A stretch of DNA of 64,000 nt from Cryptomeria japonica (taxonomy: Eukaryota > Streptophyta > Pinopsida > Cupressales > Cupressaceae), in NCBI RefSeq assembly GCF_030272615.1, contig NC_081410.1:123683640-123747639 (forward strand). The letters are read 5' to 3'. A program made the position numbers and the translations under genes. Positions 49,201-59,235 of the stretch are shown here, one piece after another (position 1 is the first letter of the stretch; each line of letters starts with the position of its first letter). The notes below the pieces were generated by a model, which did not search any database, had not been told where the DNA came from, and saw nothing but the letters and a program-made list of their open reading frames with translations.

Positions 49201-50335
49201 TACTTCCTTGGTTTGCAGACTAAGGAAATCTCTCTATGGCCTTAATCAGGCCCCCAGGGCTTGGTACGCCAAGATGGATTCCTTTTTTCTCTCCGCAAGT
49301 TTCACCAGGTGTCATTCCGATCCGACTGTCTACATTTTGCGACAGGATGACTCTCACTTGATACTTGTGCTCTATGTTGATGACTTGATCATTACAGGGA
49401 GTACTTCATCCATCATTAGCAGGGTCAAATCTGCTTTGCATGACAGATTTGCTATGACTGACTTGGGTCTTTTGCACTACTTTCTCGGGATAGAGATTTC
49501 ACAGTCACCTTCCGGGATTACTCTATCGCAGCCCAAGTATGCTCTTGATCTACTTGCACGCTTTCATATGGCTGATTGTAAGCCTGCTCCGACTCCCTTT
49601 CTTTCAGGAATCAAGCTTGAGGCTCAGTGTTCTTCTCCACTAGTTGATGCCACTTTGTATTGTCAGCTTGTGGGTAGTCTCATCTACTTGACTCATACAC
49701 GCCCTGATATTTCATTTGCAGTTGGTATGGTTTCCTGCTTCATGCAGGATCCACATGAGCTTCATTGGAAAGCCGCCAAACGCATCCTTCATTACATCCG
49801 GGGTACACATCACTATGGGATTCACTATGCAGCAGGCACGAGACTTCGCTTGGTTGGTTACACAGACTCCGATTGGGCTGGCGATCTTGGTGATCGTAAG
49901 TCTACTTCTGGTTGCAGTTTTCACCTTGGTTCGGGCCCCATTTGTTGGCAGAGCAAGAAGCAACATGCTATTGCTCTCTCTTCGATTGAGGCTGAGTATC
50001 GAGGCGCTGTTAACGCAGCGACTGAGACTATTTGGCTCCAGCAGATTCTCACAGAGTTTGGTTTCACCACTCCACGACCGACAGTTCTACATTGCGACAA
50101 TCAGAGTGCTATTGCAATCTCGAAGAACCCGGTCCAGCACCAGCGGACCAAACACATCGAGATTCATATGCACTATATCCGAGAGCTCATCCAGGAGTAG
50201 GTCATTGATTTGCAGTATTGTTCTACAGCAGAGCAGGTTGCTGACATATTCACCAAACCTTTCACCGAGAGTAAGTTCTAGCAGTTGCGAGCTCTCTTGG
50301 GGGTGCGGGATGTGTCATTAGGGGGGGTCAGCTGA
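46269..50335 (+). pseudogene. Copia gag-pol polyprotein with stops and a frameshift
   Basis: Domains in order: gag of the UBN2 type from MSPNKFPPLTPHNYASW; zinc knuckle CAYCKKYGHDEHRCH (about residue 266); protease DSGAS (about 335); pre-integrase LWHERFGYLNYRY (about 465); integrase HSDVAGPF, FIDDYSRFTWVYFL and RTDNGKEY; RT segment KARLVAKGFSQV and catalytic YVDDLIITG (49373); RNase H CDNQSAIAISKNP and RTKHIEIHMHYIRE. Disruptions: TGA at 47319, TAG at 48141, a one-base deletion near 49075, and TAG at 49178, 50198 and 50279. The TAGs at 48141 and 49178 fall where family members usually have glutamine. An in-frame ATG at 46224 lies 45 bases further upstream, but 46269 matches the usual Copia gag N-terminus. 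Confidence 0.92.
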
Positions 50336-50596
50336 CTTCTCCTTCCTCTCTTATGGGGGGGACTTTTTCCTCTTTGAGGTTTTGTCCTTCTTCTTTGAGA
50401 GTCTTTTGTACATTCATCTCTCTTTTGGGGGGGAGTTTTTTCCCACTGGGTTTTCTCCCTTTCTCCGTTTGTGAGAGATTGCATTTCATAGTTATGTCTT
50501 GCATTTGCATATTGTACATGGGTACCTATCATGGCCTAGTAGCCGGGACCCATCTTGCATTGTTGACTTGAGTCTTCATTCCCCTAAGTTGCACTT

Positions 50597-50605
50597 AAGG
50601 GGGGG
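50597..50605 (+). other. Polypurine tract of recent Copia
   Basis: AAGGGGGGG abuts the 3' LTR start at 50606 and primes plus-strand DNA synthesis. Confidence 0.9.
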
Positions 50606-51053
50606 TGTTGGTGTAAATAAATATTCATTTTGGATATTATTACACTTACTTAAGTTAACTTAGGATAATGCATCTCTTCGTAGTTTGGATTTGAGACACT
50701 TAGGGAAGTGTGCACTTAGGGATAGAGCTTGTAGGAGAAATTCCACCTTTTGTGGTCTTATTTTGCTGTTACACTCCACATTCGGTGGGTCATCCACCTC
50801 TTGTGGAATATTATATTATTTCTCCTACCTACCCTTAGTATTTCTTACCTACCCTTGTTTCTCATTGAGCCACATGTCATATTTGTGTGCTCATACATCC
50901 ATATGGCCTTGCCTATATAAGCAGGCCTTTATTCATTGTATTGGAAAATCCAGTTGATCATTTTGCATATTGATGAGAATACAGTTTGTTCTTGTCATTC
51001 TATTGTCTCTTTTATGCTTTTCATTGTGCCCTTGATCTTGGCAAAATCCTACA
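50606..51053 (+). repeat. 3' LTR of recent Copia
   Basis: This LTR is 448 bp like the 5' LTR, with TATATAA at 50914. It is followed by the TSD copy GTAAG at 51054-51058. Confidence 0.95.
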
Positions 51054-51058
51054 GTAAG

Positions 51059-51852
51059 CTACAAAATATACAATAATCATATTTCATTGAATAGATCTAT
51101 TAATTAGGAAACACCAATCATACATATGTAAAACATAGTCCTAATTATAAGATTAAACTACGCTTGAGAGTTCAATCATAGAGGGCATAGAAGAGGGTAA
51201 CTAGATAGGGTACCCTAGAGACCCTCTACCCTAGGCCCAAGGGCAGATCTCATTCCCCCTTGGTGTCATGTGGACCATACCATATGAGGTGGAATACCTA
51301 GTGAGGTATCCTATCACCATTTTCCTTAACCTTGTCACCCCTATCCTATGTCTCATGATTAACGCATTCATTTACCATGATAGAGAGCATGAGGGCCCAC
51401 ACAATAGGGTGCCCAGAAAGTCTATCCTTCGTAGGTCCAAAGGCAACACCTCTTTACCCCTTTGGCCTAATGGGACTCCCCGGTCTTTGTCATAACCCCT
51501 CTTTGGACATTGGATTATTGTGATTAAATAAATACGATAATTAAAACATTTATTAATTAACATTTAATAATATTGGAAAATCGTCTCATTTATGAGACTT
51601 CACGATTTTCCTCTAAAGTGAGAGGGTTGTCATAACCCCACATCCTGGTGATGTAATTAATAATAGATTTTGTGATTCTTCATCATAATAATAAATTATC
51701 ATTTATTATGTAATTAATTATTGATGTTAATAGTAATATTAATCATTCATTAATATAAAAATAATTTTAATCATATCAATATTAAACATTATTTTAATAC
51801 AATATCATACCCAAGAATGTCCAAGATTATTAAATGAATAACGGATTAGGGT
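51059..51852 (+). other. Middle-layer element sequence between Copia and hAT
   Basis: This is part of the 44208-58585 element and continues directly from 44301. It holds no ORF. A CATTTATGAGACTTCACG segment near 51590 is preceded by a related inverted word (AATCGTCTCATTTATGAGAC). The rest is AT-rich. Confidence 0.5.
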
Positions 51853-51860
51853 ATTAGAAG
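51853..51860. repeat. TSD of hAT element, left copy
   Basis: The 8-bp ATTAGAAG is repeated exactly at 56082-56089. Eight bases is the hallmark length for hAT transposons. Confidence 0.92.
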
Positions 51861-52045
51861 CAGAGAAACGGGACTCGCCCGAAATCGCCCAAACTTGGCG
51901 AGTCCGAGTTCGAGTCAGGCCAACTGAGTCCCAGGGGCTCGGACTTGGACTCGGCCGAGTCTGGAGAGTAAACTCACCAGACTCGCCGAGTTGGCGATTT
52001 TAAGTCGCCAAACTCGGCGAGTCCTGAGCCTTGCACTCGGCCGGC
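51861..52045 (+). repeat. hAT left terminal and subterminal repeat block
   Basis: After the 17-bp inverted repeat, about eleven CGAGT or ACTCG pentamers occur within 185 bp. Such clusters in hAT ends commonly serve as transposase binding sites. The block is GC-rich against AT-rich surroundings. Confidence 0.7.
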
Positions 52046-52510
52046 GTTGGCATAAGTAAAAAGTCAAAAAAAAATTAGTTTGGAAAGTTTTTTAAAATCC
52101 GTTTTTTAATGTTAATTGTCTTCTAGCCCTAAAAGTGACTTTCATTTCATTCACTTGCAAAAAAAGGAAGAGTAAAGTGAGTTGGGAAGAAAAACAAGGG
52201 TGCATAGAAGAAAAACCAGCAAGGAGGAAGCTCAAGTTTTCTTCAATTTGTCACATTGGAGCTGCATTGTGTTTCGATTTGGTGCATCAAGAGTTGGATA
52301 GGAAGAGTTTCCAGCTCATTTCAAGCTTGTTGTAAGAGGTAAGATTGTTTTTTTTAACATTATTTTGTTTCTTATATGCAAAAATTCCATTTTCTATTGA
52401 ATCTATTCATTTATTTTGAAAGTTTTACATTTTCTTGTATGCAAGATCTTTTGTATGTTTGTAATTTGTATGTAGCATGTAGTATGTAGTTGTACTATGT
52501 AGGGTTGTAT

Positions 52511-52594
52511 GTAGGGTTTGTAAATTTTTTTTTTTTAAATTGTAGGGTTTGACAAACCCTACAATTTAAAAAAAATAAAATTTACAAACCCTAC
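52511..52594. repeat. Near-perfect 84-bp palindrome in hAT 5' region
   Basis: Left arm 52511-52551 and right arm 52553-52594 are reverse complements except for about one indel and a substitution in the T/A run, separated by a single base. Each arm contains GTAGGGTTTG twice. It lies about 110 bp before the transposase start. Confidence 0.9.
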
Positions 52595-52707
52595 TTTATT
52601 TTTTTTGAATGTATGTATTAATTTTATTTTGTATTTGTAATGTTTTATTGCAGCAAACTTCACTTTATTATTTGCCTCAACTTCAACTTTCACAAAACTA
52701 TCCTAAA

Positions 52708-55668
52708 ATGTCTACTTCAGCTTCTAGACCCCCCATGAGAAAGGACCCTGCTTGGAAATATCATGAGGATTTTCCAGGGCAAGGAAAGGGGCAAACAAAA
52801 TGTATGTTTTGCAAAACAATATTCCATGGAGGTATATATAGGCTGAAATACCATATTGCTGGTGTGCGTGGACATGATGCCGAACCATGCCTAAAAGCAG
52901 TCTCTGAAGCCGTACGTGATTGTTATGTAATGGTTGAGGAGATTGAAAGAAAAAAGAAACAAAAGGCGGCCATTGGGAGAGAGACAGTTTTAGGAAGAGG
53001 GACACAGTTAGGTTGTGTTGGAGGCCCTTCTTCCTTACCTCCATATCGTCCCACTCAGTTTGCTACTGCTGGTGCTTCCGTTTCTGCTTCTGCTTCTATA
53101 AGTGACAGTACCACCGCCACTTCTCATGCTCCTACCACTAGTAGTCGTAGTGGGAATGTTACTATTGGACCTAGGATTCGTAAATCTAGGTTGGATCCCT
53201 TCTTTGTGCCTCGCACTACTCCTGGGTCCCAACCGTCGCTTGAGGGCATGGGTTGGAACAATGAGGTCCATGATGCTGCTAAAATGGCAATTGATAGGTT
53301 TTGGAGCTACAACTGTATTCCATTCTTTGTAGCCAAGTGAATGTTTTACTAACTTTTATGTTTGATAACTTTGATTGTTTTAATTTTTATACTTAACTTA
53401 TTTCATTGAATTTTTATACTTAACTTATCTCATTGAGTTTCTTTGCGACAGGTCTCCTTATTGGCAACAAATGGTTGATGCCATTACCATATGCGGGGCG
53501 GGGTTCAAAGCCCCTAGTGAGAGTGATTTGAGGGGACCCATTTTGTCTCAAATCGTGGATGATGTGAAAAAGGATTTAGATGAACAACGCCACATATGGA
53601 GCACTAAAGGTTGCACCATCATGACTGATGGTTGGACGGATAGGAGAAATAGAACTCTCCTTAATTTTCTTGTTTCTTCCGCAGATGATTGATTAATTTT
53701 AGTTTCATATAGTCTTTAATTTTTTTTTTTTTATCTAATGGTTTATTGAATGATCATTGACCTAGCTTTATTTTTTAATTTTAGGGGGCACCGTTTTCAT
53801 CAAGTCCATTAATGCCTCCACCCATTGCAAGAATGCCACCTACCTATGTGAGCAGATAGAGGAGGTCATTGAAGATGTGGGTGAGGAGAACGTGGTACAG
53901 GTGGTGATCGACAATGCAACAAATTATGTTGCTGTGGGTAAACTTTTGATTACAAACTAATTTTGTTTGCAAATTAATTACTATCTTGTAGTTTGTACCT
54001 CCATTAATTACAATTTACAATGCAACAAATTATGTTGCTGCAGGTAGACTATTGATGGAGAGGCACCCATCTATAGTTTGGACTCCATGTGCTGCTCATT
54101 GCATTGACCTCATGTTGGAGGATATTGGAAAAATCCCATGGGTCAAGAGATGTGTAGAAAGGGCAAGAAATGTCTGCAAATTTGTATATAATCATTCATG
54201 GGTGTTGGCTTTTATGAGACAATACACAGAGCATAAGGAGTTGCATTGTCCAGGAATCACAAGATTTGCCACAAACTTCCTCACATTGCAGTCCATGCTT
54301 AGGTCTAAGTTTGCCTTGAGACGTATGATTGTTGGTGAGGAGTGGTCTTCCTCATCCTATGCTACCACCCCTGCAGGGATAGAGATGGCAGACTGCATTT
54401 TTGATGAGCAAGGCTTTTGGGTCCCTTGTGATGAGATAGTGAAGGTAATTTTTTTATAAATTCTACAATTTAGCTTCATGTTTTATAACTTATTATATGT
54501 ATTCTCTTATTTGCTCATTTTTCTAAATTACACAATATTTTCAATTTTGCAGTTTGTTAAGCCCTTGGTGGTTTTCTTGCGAGTTGCGGATGGAGATAAG
54601 CCCGCAATGGGCTATATATATGAGGGCATGGATAGGGCGAAGGAGGCCATCAAATTCGTCTATGGAGCAGATGAGAGCAAGTATGGTCTCATTTGGGAGA
54701 TCATTGATAGGAGATGGCATCATCAGCTACATAGGCCCATCCATGCGGCAACCTATTATCTGAATCCGGCATTCCGTTTTATCCCTTCTTTCAAGGCTGA
54801 TGCGGAGGTCCTTAATGGGCTATATGCAATCATGGAGAAGATGGGACCTACTGGTACTTCTCAGATAGACCTTTTTCAAGAGCTATAGATGTTCTCAGAT
54901 GCACAAGGGGAGACCTTCTCTCGTCCTGTCGCGAAAGACGGTAGGACAATTATGATGCCAGGTAAAAATAAATTGTTAGGCTTAATTTTAGTTTTATTCA
55001 ATACTATATTGTAACTTGTTAAATGAGTTCATGAGTGAGACTGATTTTATTTATTTTTCTCATTTCAAACTCAGATCATTGGTGGAACTTTTTTGGCCTA
55101 GAGACACCAAATGTTTAGAAGTTGGCCATTCGTATCTTGAGCCAACCATGCAGCGCATCAGGTTGTGAGCGCAATTGGAGTATGTTTGAGCACATACACT
55201 CCAAGAGGCGCAATAGAATTTGTGGAGAAGATGAATGATCTCGTCTTTGTTCACTACAACCTCTGCCTGAGAATGAGAAAGAATGCAACAATTGACATGT
55301 CTCCTATCATTCTAGATGAGGTTGATCTTGATGCAGAGTGGGCCAATGAGAATTAGACAGCTCCTGGGACTCCTATAGCTGTATTTAGTGATGATGACAT
55401 TGATTGGATCGACCAGGTAGATATAGAGGCTGAGGCTGTAGCCATGGCAGAGGAGGAGCAGAGAGCATAAGCAGAGACAGGAAATACTGAGACTCAGAGT
55501 GACACAGCTGTTCCTGATGTTGGTGAGCATGACACAACCGTTCTTGATGTTGGTGAGCATGGCATGGTGTCACGGGGAGCGACTATGGCTGCTGAATCAT
55601 CCAGGACACACTTTAAACGCCTTCGCAGGGGGCCAGGGCGAGAGGGTGCACGGCCCTCTCAGCCATAG
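52708..55668 (+). pseudogene. hAT transposase, six exons, inactivated
   Basis: Proposed exons are 52708-53336, 53452-53684, 53785-53937, 54044-54444, 54553-54961 and 55075-55668; phases agree at every junction. Domains in order: N-terminal BED zinc finger (KCMFCKTIFHGGIYRLKYH then HDAEPC); the DUF659-type region (IMTDGWTDRRNRTLLNFL, then GTVFIKSINAS); the hAT core (TPCAAHCIDLMLEDIG, RWHHQLHRPIHAATYYLNP); and a C-terminal dimerisation segment (ILSQPCSASGCERNWS, then DLVFVHYNL). The transposase would bind the element ends and cut them out. Defects: donor of intron 2 reads AT, not GT, at 53685; TAG at 54886 and 55116; a frameshift near 55215; further stops at 55354 and 55468. The acidic tail has a 27-bp repeat near 55509-55562. 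Confidence 0.88.
53911..54057 (+). repeat. 41-bp direct repeat flanking hAT intron 3
   Basis: Segments 53911-53951 and 54017-54057 match at all but about six positions and are 106 bp apart. The 106-bp intron (53938-54043) begins at the GGT of the first copy and ends just before the GGT-equivalent GT of the second. Confidence 0.85.
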
Positions 55669-55998
55669 GCTTGTACACTTGCAGTTGTATTTAGTATTTA
55701 GTATTTACCTTTGGTATTTGTATGAAACATTTGATGATGATCATATGATGACATGGATTTTTTATTCCATGAGTTTTGTAATATTGTATACATTTGACAA
55801 TATTTATATATCTATGTTTCTTATTTTCTTCAGCTACAATTTGCGTTTATGCTTGTGTGATTGATGTATACTTGTGTATGTAATCAAATGAGCCGAGTTT
55901 AATGATGTTTTTGTGTCTTTAAGGTGTATTCAATAAAGGGTGTCTGAAACAAGTTTTAAATCTTTAAAAATCTCTAAATTTCTTGAGTTTTTCACTTT

Positions 55999-56081
55999 CC
56001 CGAGTCCAGCCGAGTCTGGAGCCGAGTCTGACGCCAAGTCCCGAGTCCAAGTCCGAGCCGAGTCCGAGTCCCGTTTCTTTG
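55999..56081 (-). repeat. hAT right terminal and subterminal repeat block
   Basis: Six CGAGT pentamers lie in 83 bp, ending in the right inverted repeat. All six share one orientation on the plus strand, unlike the mixed left block. Confidence 0.7.
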
Positions 56082-56089
56082 ATTAGAAG
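56082..56089. repeat. TSD of hAT element, right copy
   Basis: Exact second copy of ATTAGAAG (51853-51860). Confidence 0.92.
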
Positions 56090-57546
56090 TAGTGTGATAA
56101 TACGACAAGGTGGAAGTGGACAATAATCAAGGAACGAATGTGAAGGACACCTAAAAGTGGGTGGAGTATTCATAGGAGTTAATTATGTAGTGCAAAGTTT
56201 AGAGGAAATCCGTATTATCGAAGAGACCCAGTAAGATATCAATATTTAGCAAGTCGATTGGCTATAGAGGAAAGCCATATTTCCAAAGACAAGTGTGTCC
56301 CGTTACAGATCCTAGTAAGCCTATAGTATTATTTGATGCCAATATAACTATTAGGAATAGACATTGAGGAATCAATATTAAGTAATTGAGGAGCCGAACA
56401 TATTCGGATGGTGAGATAAATGTGCCACTTTAGTAAGACCGATCAGCAAGGATTATGACTTGCGATTTACCTACTCTCCTTATCATATAGTTTAAAGAGG
56501 GACCGATTGAGGATTAATAAATCTGAAGTCCATAATTATTACCGGTTAAACTCTTAACCATTAATCATCGGTTAATGAAGAGCCACGATTAGACAAATAA
56601 TAAAGAGGCCCGATTAATGAAAGGATATGACTCTTCCAAATTAAGAGATGCACCCGATCAGCATTACACGATATTTAATGGAGGTTAACAGATTTGCAAG
56701 GGGATATGAATAAGGGATTGGATCACAACAGAACTGTTATTTAGTTACAGGCAGTAGCATCTTTGTTCTTTGTGGTATGCACGGGAATGTGCTTAATATA
56801 TATATTCATAATATATGGAGCCCGATATCATCATTATGTAGAATTTAATAAACTTAATAATAATAATAATAAAGTTGTAATTATAATTATTATATAGTGT
56901 TAATGATATTAGGTGGGAATATAACTCAGAAATTATTCTCTTAGACTGATCTTCAGCAGACTTATAAAGGAAATTCCCAGATAGGCAAATTACATAATAT
57001 TAGCATAAGAGTGAAGTATATGTAAAGCCAATATATAAGAACATAAGAATGGCAGACCAGATCTGTTATGTGTCAGATCTGTCTGCCACATTACTATATT
57101 TACTTATTTATGTCTGGATAATAATAAATATTAATATAATAATTATAGTTAATATTATTATAATAAAAAGTAATTATTAATTAGTAAATTAATAAATATT
57201 TATCAAATCACCAAAACAAAGTATTTATTAATTAATTGATAATAATAAGTATTTATTAATTAAAATTAATAAATGCGTAAATGATTTATAAATAAAAAAT
57301 AGGATTAATTATTTAGTATGGTAAGATAGCTAGTACTTGATAGACTAAAGAAAAGGTAGAACATCCTAGGTTGGATTCATGTTAAGATAGTTTTGTCTCT
57401 TAATCGATTTAGTTAAGTTATAAATATATTGGAAATCGATTAATTACGGTTAAAACTGTCCCGAACCAAGTAGGGGACATTACAGTCTTATACCATGAGG
57501 TGGCGTGCCTATAAGGTAACCTTAACACCATTCCCCTACTTGCAAT

Positions 57547-57597
<51 letters not shown>

Positions 57598-58585
57598 CCT
57601 AGAAATACTTAGAATATATGCAGATATACTGTTAGGCATTGAGAACATACGCAGAAATATATTTGGCATACAATGAGTCAACTACAATATAAATTCGCCA
57701 GATTTCTATTAACTGATTTATATATAATTTGTAAAGCATTGCATCATAAATTATAAGAATGCAGTAATAACATATGTAGTTACGACCCTTTATACTATGC
57801 ACAAAAATTCATATTGATTGTTGGGTCGGACTGCGAAGAGGAATAATTAATGATTATATTATACCAGAAAAATTTGATGATATTTGTATGATTGATTCAT
57901 TGATTCATTGAATTCCTTTGATTGGATGATTTGAGGTATTGGTGGGTTGATGACTAAGTGCTTGTTAATTAGATGATTGGAGAGTGAGTGAGTGATCCTT
58001 GAATGCTTGGAATGATCTCTCCTTTATACTTTATTGGGGGATGAGACACCACCTTTCATAGGAGTTGAGGCACCACCTTTCTTAACAATTGAGTCACCAC
58101 TTTTCATTGTTGCCTTTGAGAATAATATATTATCCTCCAAATTGATCTCCCTTCCCTCTCTTCCTCAAATGAACCTTCTCCCCTTTATATCTTCCCATGT
58201 GATGGAGACGTCACATCTCTTCATCATGCCTGCCCCTTGGCAAGAGACACAACCTATCACAATTTCCACCCTTTGAAATAGTACAACCCTTCATAATCTT
58301 GAAAGAGACAACCTTATCTACTTCCCATTCCTTTCTTCCTGGATTAATCCTTCCTTGATTCCCATGCTTGATTCTTTTCTTCCCTCCACCTTATCTTGTT
58401 TCAAATGATCTCTTCTCCCTCTTATATCTCATTTTTTAAGAGAGTCACAATTCTTCATTCCATGCCTTTTGACCATTTATTAACTTAATTAGATTTTAAT
58501 TATAGTGTTATATTTTTATTATTTTATGTTTTAATTTATTATTATTATTTATTATTAAATCCTATATCAAAATGGGGACATTCCA
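56090..58585 (+). other. Right part of the middle-layer element
   Basis: Very AT-rich sequence with no supportable ORF. It holds a (TC)n microsatellite, an internal GGGGACATTACA at 57475 and a CTCCTTTATACTTTATTGG segment near 58018 that could be an LTR TATA region. It ends GGGGACATTCCA at 58585. Confidence 0.5.
57551..57594. repeat. (TC)n microsatellite
   Basis: Twenty-two uninterrupted TC units inside the right part of the 44208-58585 element. Confidence 0.95.
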
Positions 58586-59235
58586 TTGATCCGAAGTTTG
58601 ATGATTTTGCGAATCTGCTAATCCAAGAGGAGGCAAAGTTAATTCACATGGGTCTAATCAAGTCTATTTAATACCAAGCATTGGTGGCAAGTGAGCCTAA
58701 GGTATAGAAAGAAAAAGGGAATCCTGATAAGAAGAAAAAGAAGAAAAAGAACAAACTAAACAAAGAATTTGAATACTGTCCCTCTCAAGGGGAATCATCT
58801 AAGAATGAGATGCCTAAATTTGCATATTGCAAGAAATTAGGTAATGATGAACACCAATGTTAATTAAAACAGATTGATGAGTTGAAGCATCTTCTTAGGA
58901 ATAATCAATTCAATGCGCCTTCAACAATTTCAGGAGGTTCATCTTGTCTTGTTCTTTTTCTTCATCTAGCTAGAGAAACATAAGGGGCAATCACTGGTTG
59001 CAGTTGTAGTATTTGATTCAAGTAGGTGGATACTTGATTTAGGATTCTCACATCATAGGGCTTCATCAAAGAGTATGTTCTCTTTATTCGAGTCTTGTTC
59101 ATGACCACACATCTTGATGGCTAATGACACATATGTGTGTTTGTGGGAAGGGATTTGTTGACATGTATGATGGAGCATTCAATGATGTTCTTTGTGCGCC
59201 TTCATTGTCAACCAATGTCCTTTCTATCTGTTGGA
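58586..59235 (+). pseudogene. Copia relic, right part: gag end and protease
   Basis: The first bases (TTGAT) are the duplicated target. The frame then continues the gag cut at 44207: DPKFDDFANLLIQEEAKL corresponds to the PSFDAFTEMLILEQTKL segment of the intact Copia. A lysine run, a zinc knuckle start (FAYCKKLGNDEHQC near 58818, first cysteine replaced by F/A context) and a protease region near 59030 (LDLGFS-like, decayed) follow, with stops and frame changes. Similarity ends at about 59235, within the segment before integrase. Confidence 0.75.

Larger units (their letters stand above)
44307..51053 (+). mobile_element. Recent Copia element, full length but with broken ORF
   Basis: A 6.75-kb unit with two 448-bp LTRs that differ at only three noted positions, a tRNA-Met primer site, a long leader, a complete gag-protease-integrase-RT-RNase H polyprotein, a polypurine tract and a 5-bp TSD. 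The domain order is that of Copia. The LTRs suggest a recent insertion, but the polyprotein has five in-frame stops and one frameshift. Confidence 0.95.
51861..56081 (+). mobile_element. hAT DNA transposon, full length, transposase broken
   Basis: The element is 4,221 bp with terminal inverted repeats CAGAGAAACGGGACTCG at the left and, read inward, CAAAGAAACGGGACTCG at the right (one mismatch in 17). An 8-bp TSD flanks it. Both subterminal regions are dense in CGAGT/ACTCG. It carries an intron-containing hAT transposase with several inactivating changes. It sits in the middle-layer element, independently of the nearby Copia. Confidence 0.95.
44208..58585 (+). mobile_element. TG...CA element split by Copia and hAT, possible solo LTR
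   Basis: The element starts TGTAATGTCCCC and ends GGGGACATTCCA, an inverted terminal pair beginning TG and ending CA, flanked by the 5-bp duplication TTGAT. It splits a single Copia gag frame whose two halves continue each other. Without the nested Copia and hAT it is about 3.4 kb. No gag or pol was seen in that 3.4 kb, so a large solo LTR or an internally deleted element is most likely. A second GGGGACATTACA lies inside at 57475, and a CCAT-GAGGTGG block occurs twice (about 51275 and 57495), hinting at internal repeats. Confidence 0.7.

Noticed and set aside
49716-50321. A 201-codon plus-strand frame overlapping the Copia RNase H.
   Set aside because: It is an out-of-phase shadow of the recognised RNase H region.
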